Below, in pieces: positions 7,078-13,012 of a stretch of 13,818 bases of DNA. Position numbers and translations under genes: made by a program. Below the pieces are notes generated by a model. That model saw nothing but the letters and a program-made list of their open reading frames with translations, did no database searches and was not told the DNA's origin. Each line of letters starts with the position of its first letter. Positions within the stretch are counted from its first letter, which is position 1. Origin of the DNA: an uncultured Chloroflexota bacterium (GTDB taxonomy: Bacteria; Chloroflexota; Limnocylindria; Limnocylindrales; Limnocylindraceae); the NCBI GenBank assembly GCA_903820655.1, contig CAIJIA010000166.1:1-13818 (forward strand). Direction: 5' to 3'.

Positions 7078-7102
7078 CCGCACACCCTCCCCCGCCTATA
7101 CT
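7074..7102 (+). promoter_or_regulatory. Predicted promoter of lepB, apparently leaderless
   Basis: TATACT at 7097-7102 is a near-consensus -10 element. The lepB ATG begins 7 nt after it, where transcription itself should start, so the mRNA would have no leader and no Shine-Dalgarno site. A poor -35 match (TCAACC, 7074-7079) sits at 17-nt spacing. The core, CCTATACTCAGCGG, closely resembles that of coaX. Confidence 0.6.
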
Positions 7103-7109
7103 CAGCGGG

Positions 7110-7676
7110 ATGCGCCTCCGAAGACTTGCCATAGAGATCGTGCAGACGGTGGCGCTGACCATCCTCGCCTTCTACCTCCTGCAGACCTTCGTGGCGCAGC
7201 CCTTCCGGGTCGAGCAGGGCTCCATGCGGCAAACCCTTGAGCCAGGCCAGTACGTTCTCGCCGATAAGCTCACCGCGACGCTGACCGGCTACCACCGTGG
7301 GGATATCGTGATCTTCCACCCGCCGAGCACCTGGCCCGCCGATTCGTCGGGCACCCCGTATATCAAGCGCGTGATCGGCCTTCCAGGGGAGACCATCGAC
7401 ATTGCAGACGGGATCGTCAGCATTGATGGGGTACGAGTCGAAGAGACCTACGTCTACCGCGACGGTGGTGGTGATGGAGTTGGCGAAACAGGCCACTGGG
7501 TCCTCGGGCCGAGTGAGCTCCTTGTCTTCGGAGATCACCGATCGAACTCTTCAGATTCCCGAGCCTATGGCCCAGTCCCCACAGCGAGCGTGATCGGACG
7601 GGCCATCTTGCGCTACTTCCCGATTGACCTACTGACCATCATCACGCCGCCAGCCTATCGCCAGGTTGCCCCGTAG
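7110..7676 (+). CDS. lepB: Signal peptidase I
   Basis: This membrane-anchored Ser-Lys dyad protease removes signal peptides from exported proteins on the outer face of the membrane. At 188 residues it resembles the short, single-anchor Gram-positive type rather than E. coli LepB. One N-terminal membrane helix (about 7-25) precedes the catalytic Ser38 in EQGSMRQTLEPGQYVLADKL. The general-base Lys86 lies in YIKRVIGLPGE, and box E is GDHRSNSSDSRAYGPV (141-156). The ATG follows a -10 element by only 7 nt, so translation is probably leaderless. The stop TAG is directly adjacent to the ATG of the next gene, an uncharacterised membrane protein, so lepB heads a three-gene unit. Identity is secure. 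Confidence 0.96.
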   Translation: MRLRRLAIEIVQTVALTILAFYLLQTFVAQPFRVEQGSMRQTLEPGQYVLADKLTATLTGYHRGDIVIFHPPSTWPADSSGTPYIKRVIGLPGETIDIADGIVSIDGVRVEETYVYRDGGGDGVGETGHWVLGPSELLVFGDHRSNSSDSRAYGPVPTASVIGRAILRYFPIDLLTIITPPAYRQVAP

Positions 7677-8285
7677 ATGCCTAGCCTCGAGTTACCACTC
7701 GTACTCATCGCCATTCTGGCTGGCACGCTTGCGGTCACCAGCGCTGGTCGCGGCGCATGGGTTGCTATCGCCATCCTGGCGCTGAGTTCGAGCGCGCTGG
7801 AATTCTCTATCTCGGACCCGAACCGCATTGGCCTCATCCTGCGCCTCTCCGCAATCGGCATTGGCCTTGCTGCAGCACTTCCCGAGAACCTCTTTGAGCG
7901 AGACGCGTTGCGTCGCGATCTCGCCTTGGGCACCCTGGTGCGCACCCTGCGTGAGCACCCTGTTGTCGTCGCCAGCGCAGTCGCGGGCCTCCTCCTTGGT
8001 CTCGTGCCGCTCGCTCTCCCAATTGAATCAAGCAGCGATGCGCTCCGTGCGGCTGGGATCGCCCTCCTTGTTGTCGGACTTCCACCACTCCTAACGAGTC
8101 GCTTCATTGAGGCAACGACGCGCGCCGCCGTCGTCACCCTTTCGGGGACGCTGCTCCTACGCACCTCCATCTTTGGGGCACTTGATCCGCTCGGCGCGAT
8201 CGCAATCGCTGCTGGGTTCACCTGCATTTTGGTTGTTGGTGGGAGCGTCGCAACGCGCATCTCGAATGCGGAGGAAGAGCGATGA
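7677..8285 (+). CDS. Polytopic membrane protein, HyfE-like by size and context
   Basis: The product is 202 residues and almost entirely hydrophobic, with about six to seven predicted membrane segments: near 5-22, 26-45, 50-65, 96-118, 122-140, 147-163 and 165-190. A charged loop (ENLFERDALRRD, about 63-74) breaks the middle. I recognise no sequence signature. Length, number of helices, and position immediately before and overlapping an antiporter-like gene resemble HyfE, the roughly 216-residue NuoK-related subunit of hydrogenase-4-type complexes that is encoded just before HyfF. That link is inference from architecture, not from motif matches. It starts directly after the lepB stop with no spacer and ends in an ATGA overlap with the next gene, so it is probably translationally coupled to both. 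A conserved hypothetical membrane protein unrelated to respiratory complexes remains possible. Confidence 0.6.
   Translation: MPSLELPLVLIAILAGTLAVTSAGRGAWVAIAILALSSSALEFSISDPNRIGLILRLSAIGIGLAAALPENLFERDALRRDLALGTLVRTLREHPVVVASAVAGLLLGLVPLALPIESSSDALRAAGIALLVVGLPPLLTSRFIEATTRAAVVTLSGTLLLRTSIFGALDPLGAIAIAAGFTCILVVGGSVATRISNAEEER
8270..8275 (+). promoter_or_regulatory. Ribosome binding site of the antiporter-like gene
   Basis: GGAGGA, 6 nt before the ATG at 8282, lies inside the end of the preceding gene. It supports the ATGA-overlap start and shows that internal operon genes here can use strong Shine-Dalgarno sites. Confidence 0.75.
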
Positions 8286-9871
8286 CCGAAGTCGGCACCC
8301 TGACGGCAATCCGTGCGCTCTTCCCCGTTCTCGCGGCACTCAGCTCTCTCGCCCTCGTTCCACTCATTCGGCTCTGGCGCGGCTCCGAACGCGATGACGC
8401 CGCGACCTACGCAACGTTTGGCGTACAGCTCCTGCTACTCGCAACCTCTGTTGGGGCAGCACTCGCTGGCGCCGGCTACCTCTCAACACTCAAGGTTGGC
8501 CAGATCACGATTGATCCTTCCGAACCAGGTCGACTGCTCGTGCTGCTGGGGGGCATCGTCTTCGCCGTGATCGTTGGCGCCGGTGAGGGGCGCCGAGCAG
8601 GCACCATGGGTCAGATCGCTCTCTTCGGTATCGCGGCAATTGACCTCTCGTTGGCGATACCCTCTGGCATTGCGCCGATCGCACTCCTCCTCTTCGCCAG
8701 CCTCGGGATCTCTGGCGCCGCGGCGAGCGGCAAGGATGATGTCGGTCGGGCGCGTGCCGTGTTCCGTGACCTGCGCACCGTCTCACTCTTGCTTCCTGCA
8801 GTCGTGATCGCTGAAATTTTGCGAGTCGCAATCTCATACGCGGCGGTCGATGCCTCTTACGCCACCCCTGCCTCGCTCGCCGCAGGTACGGCGCTCGGCG
8901 TCTCAATCGTTCTTATTGTGGCCGCTGGGGTCTTCCCCTTCCATGGCCGACTCATCAAAATCTTTGAGGCGCTCCCTATCGTGGGCTCGCTCCTTGTTGG
9001 TGTGTGGATCCCTTCGGCCCTTGCGCTCATTGTGATGAGTGAGCTCTCGGCACTCGCAAGCAGCATCACTGATCCCCTTGGCGGCGCGATCGTGCCAGGC
9101 ATCTTGCTTGCCGGGGCGGCAACGCTCATTTTCGGTGCAGTCTCTGCCCTACTGCACGACGACATCGGCGAGATCGTTGGGTTCATGGCCGTAGCGAACT
9201 CCGGATGGTTGGCGCTCGCAGCGGCAGCGGCGCTACAGGCACCAACCGACACCTCGTCACGCCTCATCGTGCTCCCCGGAATGCTAACGATCTCGCTCTT
9301 TGGCCTCTGGCTCGTGAGTGTGCGTCGACGGTATGGAACGACCTCAATCCGAGAGCTTGGTGGATGGGCGCGTCGCACGAGTGCAAATGGGATTGCGCTC
9401 ACTGCCGCGATCGTTGCGCTGGCTGCACTTCCGCCTGGTGCCGTGCTGGCCGCCCGACTGAACCTTCTGCTGCTCGGTGGCAATCCGCTCATCGCACTCT
9501 TTGCGGTGATCGGTCAAGTGCTGTTGATCGTTGCGGCGATTCGACTCCTCCTTATTGGCTTCACACCACAGAGTCAAACCGTGCATGAAGCGGAGACCCG
9601 GCCGTTCGCCAACCTCATCACGATCTCGCTTGTTGCTGGATCCCTCTTCGTTGCGGCGGCGGCAGCTGGCTGGCTTGCCCTTGAGTCGGGCGGGACTGGT
9701 CCGCTCCCTCCTGCGCCGAGCGTTTCGCCAGCAACCAGCTTTGCTCCGGTGCCGAGTAGTGAGCCAAGTGTTGAGCCGATGCCGAGCCTGACCGCATCAC
9801 CGGAGGTATCGCCAGAGGTGTCGCCAGACGGAAGTCCGTCAGGTAGTGGGGAGATCTCGCCAGCGCCGTAA
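8282..9871 (+). CDS. Divergent NuoN/Mrp/HyfF-type antiporter-like membrane protein
   Basis: The product has 529 residues: about 13-14 membrane segments up to residue 467, then a Pro/Ser-rich tail (471-529) with SPEVSPEVSPDGSPSGSGE. Three stretches resemble the proton-antiporter module of complex I and Mrp subunits: VFPFH at 217-221, then ALPIVGSLLVGV (230-241), as in PFHxW...AP..gS; LHDDIGEIVGFMAVANSGWL (291-310), as in DxKrllAyssisqxGy; and ELGGWARR...ALPPGAVLAARLNLL (358-396), as in the GiPP...K block. The lysines usually found before PFH, after the GS element and after PP are replaced by Ala/Gly, Pro244 and Arg392 in my hand alignment, so proton pumping of the normal kind is doubtful. GGAGGA precedes the ATG by 6 nt, and the start overlaps the upstream membrane gene. 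No NuoH, hydrogenase or Mrp partner is present. Superfamily assignment is moderate; function unknown. Confidence 0.65.
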   Translation: MTEVGTLTAIRALFPVLAALSSLALVPLIRLWRGSERDDAATYATFGVQLLLLATSVGAALAGAGYLSTLKVGQITIDPSEPGRLLVLLGGIVFAVIVGAGEGRRAGTMGQIALFGIAAIDLSLAIPSGIAPIALLLFASLGISGAAASGKDDVGRARAVFRDLRTVSLLLPAVVIAEILRVAISYAAVDASYATPASLAAGTALGVSIVLIVAAGVFPFHGRLIKIFEALPIVGSLLVGVWIPSALALIVMSELSALASSITDPLGGAIVPGILLAGAATLIFGAVSALLHDDIGEIVGFMAVANSGWLALAAAAALQAPTDTSSRLIVLPGMLTISLFGLWLVSVRRRYGTTSIRELGGWARRTSANGIALTAAIVALAALPPGAVLAARLNLLLLGGNPLIALFAVIGQVLLIVAAIRLLLIGFTPQSQTVHEAETRPFANLITISLVAGSLFVAAAAAGWLALESGGTGPLPPAPSVSPATSFAPVPSSEPSVEPMPSLTASPEVSPEVSPDGSPSGSGEISPAP

Positions 9872-9886
9872 CGACCCGCAGTCGTT
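9870..9886. terminator. Short hairpin between convergent genes
   Basis: AACGAC (9870-9875) pairs with GTCGTT (9881-9886) around a 5-nt loop, overlapping the stop of the antiporter-like gene and lying 8 nt past the ndk stop. With only 22 nt between the two stops, it is the only candidate bidirectional terminator here. The stem is short and no T-run follows it, so it is a weak call. Confidence 0.35.
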
Positions 9887-9893
9887 GAGGGAA

Positions 9894-10361
9894 CTACTCC
9901 TCGTCGGAGAGGATCCAGGCGTCGGTAGCGCGGGTGTACTCCACAAGGCCACCCTCTGGGAACCAGAGTGCAATCTCTGCGGCAGCAGTCTCTGGCGCAT
10001 CCGATGCGTGAATCAGATTCTTTGCAGTCTCGAGCGCGAAGTCGCCGCGAATCGTTCCGGGGGCTGACTCGTGTGGCTTCGTTGCGCCGACCATCGAGCG
10101 AACTACGGCAATCGCGTTCGGCCCCTCAAGGACCATCGCCACAACTGGGCCCGACGAGATGAATTCGACGAGACCCTTGAAGAAGGGGCGCTGGGCATGC
10201 ACGGCGTAGTGCGTCTCGGCAAGCTTGGCGCTCACCGGCGTGATCTTCAGGGCGACGATCTTTAGGCCGCGCTCTTCGAATCGCGTGATTACTCGGCCAG
10301 CGAGATGGCGCTGAACGCCGTCTGGCTTGACGAGAACAAGGGTGCGCTGGCTGGTGCTCAT
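9894..10361 (-). CDS. ndk: Nucleoside diphosphate kinase
   Basis: This cytosolic enzyme transfers the gamma-phosphate of ATP to other (deoxy)nucleoside diphosphates through a phosphohistidine. The product is 155 residues, about 15 longer than the common bacterial form, mainly from a C-terminal extension after the conserved EIALWFPE (129-136). TLVLVKPDGVQRHLAGRV (7-24) is the N-terminal signature. NLIHASD at 115-121 carries the active-site His118 in the usual NxxHxSD motif. RPFF at 58-61, MVLEGPNAI at 77-85 and GTIRGDF at 102-108 are also as expected. The start lies 9 nt after the stop of the unknown 156-aa gene, in the same direction. No Shine-Dalgarno site is visible. A TAACCT overlapping the upstream stop lies 6 nt before the ATG and could be the -10 of a leaderless promoter. 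Identity is secure. Confidence 0.97.
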   Translation of the reverse strand: MSTSQRTLVLVKPDGVQRHLAGRVITRFEERGLKIVALKITPVSAKLAETHYAVHAQRPFFKGLVEFISSGPVVAMVLEGPNAIAVVRSMVGATKPHESAPGTIRGDFALETAKNLIHASDAPETAAAEIALWFPEGGLVEYTRATDAWILSDEE

Positions 10362-10367
10362 AGCAGC

Positions 10368-10373
10368 AGGTTA
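10368..10373 (-). promoter_or_regulatory. Possible -10 element for a leaderless ndk transcript
   Basis: TAACCT on the minus strand fits TAnnnT and lies 6 nt before the ndk ATG, the same spacing as at coaX. It coincides with the TAA stop of the upstream gene, and no -35 match is apparent, so it may be chance. It is reported because ndk otherwise lacks a ribosome site. Confidence 0.3.
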
Positions 10374-10841
10374 GCCGATCTCGTTCGAGTGCGGTTTATC
10401 GTCGCTCGCCGTTGGCCATGCCCCCGTTGGTAGTTCGATCTGCACGTACTGCTCGCCGCGGTATTCCAACCAGCTCTTCACTGGCGCTGCATCTGGAATC
10501 TGGGTGCCGGCCTGGTACTCAATCTCCACCGCATCGGCGCCGGAGCGCAGCACGTAGCGAAGGTTCCCCGGCTCGCTCAGATCAAACTCAATACTCTCGA
10601 AGGCGTCGACATTGATGGTGATCGTAAGCGGGGTGAAGATCGAGGAGACCTCTGGGTCGTCACCCAGCACCTCCTCGACCCAGCCGTGACCGCGAACGAT
10701 CTGCTCGCCATCGCGGAGGTGGCGGTAGGAGACAGTCTGGTGCAGGAGGGGGCGGAGGATATTCGCCTTATCGGCGCGCTGCACGACGAGGCCTCGATTA
10801 ACGAAGAGGCCGGGGGCGCGGTCGTGCTGTTCGTGATCCAT
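10371..10841 (-). CDS. Uncharacterised 156-residue protein
   Basis: I do not recognise this protein. It has no signal peptide or membrane segment and only one Met, the initiator. Residues 1-30 are polar (MDHEQHDRAPGLFVNRGLVV at the start). Residues about 35-130 alternate hydrophobic and charged positions, as in a beta-rich domain: YRHLRDGEQIVRGHGWVEEV, then SIFTPLTITINVDAFESIEF, LRYVLRSGADAVEIEY and RGEQYVQIELP. The overall composition is acidic. It stands first in a minus-strand pair with ndk, 9 nt apart, and is divergent from coaX with a 66-nt intergenic region. No Shine-Dalgarno site precedes the ATG, but TAGGCT lies 9 nt upstream. Its frame is clean over the whole length, has normal codon structure and ends tightly against ndk, so I believe it is a real gene. 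No function can be assigned. Confidence 0.7.
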   Translation of the reverse strand: MDHEQHDRAPGLFVNRGLVVQRADKANILRPLLHQTVSYRHLRDGEQIVRGHGWVEEVLGDDPEVSSIFTPLTITINVDAFESIEFDLSEPGNLRYVLRSGADAVEIEYQAGTQIPDAAPVKSWLEYRGEQYVQIELPTGAWPTASDDKPHSNEIG

Positions 10842-10850
10842 GAGGGAGAG

Positions 10851-10856
10851 AGCCTA
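10851..10856 (-). promoter_or_regulatory. Possible -10 element of the unknown gene
   Basis: TAGGCT on the minus strand fits TAnnnT and lies 9 nt before the ATG at 10841, so transcription would begin within a few nucleotides of the start codon. No convincing -35 is visible. It shares the 66-nt gap with the divergent coaX promoter. Confidence 0.35.
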
Positions 10857-10895
10857 CCGCAGAGCGGCTCCTCGCCGCACCCGCGCCGCCCGCCC

Positions 10896-10901
10896 TATCA
10901 T
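10896..10901 (+). promoter_or_regulatory. Predicted -10 of coaX, apparently leaderless
   Basis: TATCAT lies 6 nt before the GTG start of coaX, within CCTATCATTGAGCGGTG, which closely parallels the lepB promoter. No Shine-Dalgarno site and no clear -35 are visible. The natural reading is a transcript that begins at or next to the GTG codon. Confidence 0.55.
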
Positions 10902-10907
10902 TGAGCG

Positions 10908-11711
10908 GTGCGCTACGCCGTTGATCTCGGGAATAGTGCGGCGAAGGCCGCCCTGCTTGACGGTGCCGTGGTGCGCCTCCCCGCCCCTACCGATCCCCGC
11001 GACGCCGTCGCCTGGGGTGGCGTTGCCGCCGAGCTGATCGCAGCGATCCGTGCCGATGCGCAGCGCGCGGGTGGAGCGGCAACCCTCCGTGTTGCGAGCG
11101 TGGTGCCAGCTGGTGCCGAGGCGCTCCGCGACGCGGCGAAGAGCGCGGATCTCTCCATCGAGTTCGTGAGCGTGGCCGATGTTCCGCTCGAGCTGGCACT
11201 CACCCCACCGGCCCAGATCGGCATCGACCGTCTCCTTGCCGCGTGGCTTGCCTATACCGAATTCGGAGCGCCACGCGGTCGTGGGGCGATCGCCGTGACC
11301 CTCGGCACAGCACTGACCCTCACCTGCGTTGATCGAAGCGGTCACCTCATTGGTGGTGCGATCACCCCTTCTCCCGTGCTCGCCTCCCGCGCCCTGGCGA
11401 GCGGCGCCGCCGCACTCCCACTTGTTGCCATCTACGACGAGAGTCCCGATCTCGCTGGGCCGATTGGCGCCAACACCGCCGAAGCGCTCAGCGCCGGAAT
11501 CCTCCGTGGCGCACGCGGTGCCCTCACCGCGCTCATTGCGGAGTCAATCGAAGAGATGTCGCGTAGAGATCCGGGTGCGCCGACTCCCGCTGTGGTGCTG
11601 AGTGGCGGCGCAGCACTCGCCGGTTGGTGCGCCACGGTTGCCGCCGATCATCGCGATGCCGAATTTGTACTGCGCGCAATCCACGCACTCCCCGCAGCGG
11701 TGCGCGCATGA
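10908..11711 (+). CDS. coaX: Type III pantothenate kinase (with an altered active-site Asp)
   Basis: CoaX phosphorylates pantothenate, the first committed step to CoA, and belongs to the acetate/sugar kinase-Hsp70-actin fold. The 267 residues fit the family. The N-terminal phosphate motif DLGNSAAK is at 6-13 and IGIDRL, with the conserved Asp108, at 104-109. IGGAITPSPVLASRALASGA follows at 148-167, then IGANTAEALSAGI (186-198) and VVLSGGAALA (229-238). The block normally reading DxGTAxT is VTLGTALT here (130-137), so Thr131 (codon ACC) replaces the usual Asp, and the common C-terminal LxxxGL motif is not evident. The GTG start is 6 nt after a TATCAT -10 element, suggesting a leaderless mRNA. 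The stop overlaps the coaBC start as ATGA. Family membership is secure; full activity is less so because of the Asp replacement. Confidence 0.9.
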   Translation: MRYAVDLGNSAAKAALLDGAVVRLPAPTDPRDAVAWGGVAAELIAAIRADAQRAGGAATLRVASVVPAGAEALRDAAKSADLSIEFVSVADVPLELALTPPAQIGIDRLLAAWLAYTEFGAPRGRGAIAVTLGTALTLTCVDRSGHLIGGAITPSPVLASRALASGAAALPLVAIYDESPDLAGPIGANTAEALSAGILRGARGALTALIAESIEEMSRRDPGAPTPAVVLSGGAALAGWCATVAADHRDAEFVLRAIHALPAAVRA

Positions 11712-13012
11712 GCAAGCGCCTGGCTGGACGACTCGTCGTCCTTGGCATCACCGGCTCTATCGCCGCCTATAAGTCGCCAGAGATCGTGCGTGCACTCCGC
11801 GCCGAGGGTGCCGATGTGCAGGCGCTCCTCACCCCCGCCGCCACACGGTTCGTCTCACCGCTCACCCTGCGCACACTCACGGGGCACGCCGTTGATGCTG
11901 ACCTGCTTGACCTGCTCCCCGACGGCCGTATCGGCCACATCGTTTCTGCCGATTCCGCCGATGCGATCCTGATCGCGCCGGCAACCGCACAGTGGATCGG
12001 CGCCATGGCGAGCGGTCTCGCCGGAGATGTGGTCACCGCCGCCTGCCTCGCCACCACCGCACCCGTGATCGTTGCACCGGCAATGGATGGCGAAATGTGG
12101 GCGCATGCCGCCACGCAAACAAACGCGACGCGGCTGCGTAACGACTTTGGCTACACCCTTGTGGCGCCCGAGAGTGGCCCGCTCGCGAGTGGCGCGACAG
12201 GCGTCGGCCGCCTCGCTGAAACGGCTGCGATCATTGATGCCGTGGTGGCCGCCATTGGCGCCGCACCCATTCGTGAACCGAACGAGAGTCGCCGTCCGCC
12301 AGCGGTACCGGCTGGTGATCTTTCTGGACGTCGGATCGTCGTAACAGCTGGTGGCACCGAAGAGCCGATCGACGCGGTACGCATCTTGGCGAACCGCTCG
12401 TCGGGTCGTCAGGGGATTGCGCTGGCTGAGGCGGCCCGCGATCGCGGCGCCGACGTCACCCTCATCGCCGCACGTGTCAGCGTGCCACTCCCTGAAGGGG
12501 TCACCGTCGTGCGTGCCATGAGCGTTGACGCGCTCGATGCTGCGCTGCGCAACGCACTCCTCGCCGCACCGAACGGTAGTGCAGCAACCCCCGCCGATGC
12601 GCTCATTGCCACTGCCGCCGTTTCTGATTTCCGTGTCGCAGGTGGACCGCTGACCGAGAAGTTGCGACGCGATGGCGAGATCACACTGCGCCTCACGCCT
12701 ACCCCCGACCTTCTCGCAGGCGTAGCGCAGGCACTCGGAGCACGTGCCACGCGCCAGACGCTACTCGTGGGCTTCTCGGCAGAGGCGAGCGCAACGCCAC
12801 GGGCACGCGAGAAGCTGCAGCACAAGGACCTCGACCTCATCGTCGCCAACGACGTCACTGCGCCTGGCATCGGATTTGAGAGCGCCGAGAATGCTGCAGA
12901 GATCATCGGAGCCGACGACCTCGTTACCCGTGTTGGCCCTGCGCCGAAACGTGTTGTGGCTGACGCCGTCCTGGATCGAGTGGCAGCGCTCCTCGCAACT
13001 CGAGCAGGCTGA
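11708..13012 (+). CDS. coaBC: Bifunctional phosphopantothenoylcysteine synthetase/decarboxylase CoaBC
   Basis: This flavoprotein ligates cysteine to 4'-phosphopantothenate (CoaB) and decarboxylates the product to 4'-phosphopantetheine (CoaC). The product is 434 residues. The N-terminal CoaC domain (about 5-180) has GITGSIAAYKSPEIVRAL (13-30), catalytic-type His77 in GRIGHI, PATAQW (91-96) where many enzymes have PASANT, PAMDGEMW (124-131) where most have PAMNxxMW, and SGATGVGRL (161-169), where the clamp Cys is Ser161. Such departures resemble my recollection of mycobacterial CoaBC. The CoaB domain has VTAGGTEEPIDAVR (212-225), NRSSGRQG (229-236), ATAAVSDFRVA, VGFSAEAS and the HKDLDLIVANDVT block, all as expected. 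I chose the ATG at 11708 for its ATGA overlap with coaX and its correct N-terminus; an in-frame extension to 11624 lies within coaX. The stop overlaps the panB ATG. Identity is secure. Confidence 0.96.
   Translation: MSKRLAGRLVVLGITGSIAAYKSPEIVRALRAEGADVQALLTPAATRFVSPLTLRTLTGHAVDADLLDLLPDGRIGHIVSADSADAILIAPATAQWIGAMASGLAGDVVTAACLATTAPVIVAPAMDGEMWAHAATQTNATRLRNDFGYTLVAPESGPLASGATGVGRLAETAAIIDAVVAAIGAAPIREPNESRRPPAVPAGDLSGRRIVVTAGGTEEPIDAVRILANRSSGRQGIALAEAARDRGADVTLIAARVSVPLPEGVTVVRAMSVDALDAALRNALLAAPNGSAATPADALIATAAVSDFRVAGGPLTEKLRRDGEITLRLTPTPDLLAGVAQALGARATRQTLLVGFSAEASATPRAREKLQHKDLDLIVANDVTAPGIGFESAENAAEIIGADDLVTRVGPAPKRVVADAVLDRVAALLATRAG

Noticed and set aside
6922..7083. An N-terminal extension of hppA to an ATG at 7083
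   Set aside because: The extra 54 residues are Arg/Pro-rich with no membrane segment, cover the promoter region, and ignore the strong GGAGGA site before 6921.
6922..7109. A tRNA or known riboswitch in the 188-nt hppA-lepB gap
   Set aside because: No cloverleaf, no T-loop consensus and no riboswitch core that I can recognise; only two simple hairpins and promoter hexamers are visible.
9796..9868. DNA repeats near the end of the antiporter-like gene as a mobile or CRISPR-like repeat
   Set aside because: They are short, imperfect, in-frame codon repeats encoding the Pro/Ser tail, with no spacers or regular period.
11624..11707. An N-terminal extension of coaBC to 11624
   Set aside because: It lies inside coaX, is Arg/Cys-rich, and the ATGA overlap at 11708 gives the expected CoaC N-terminus.
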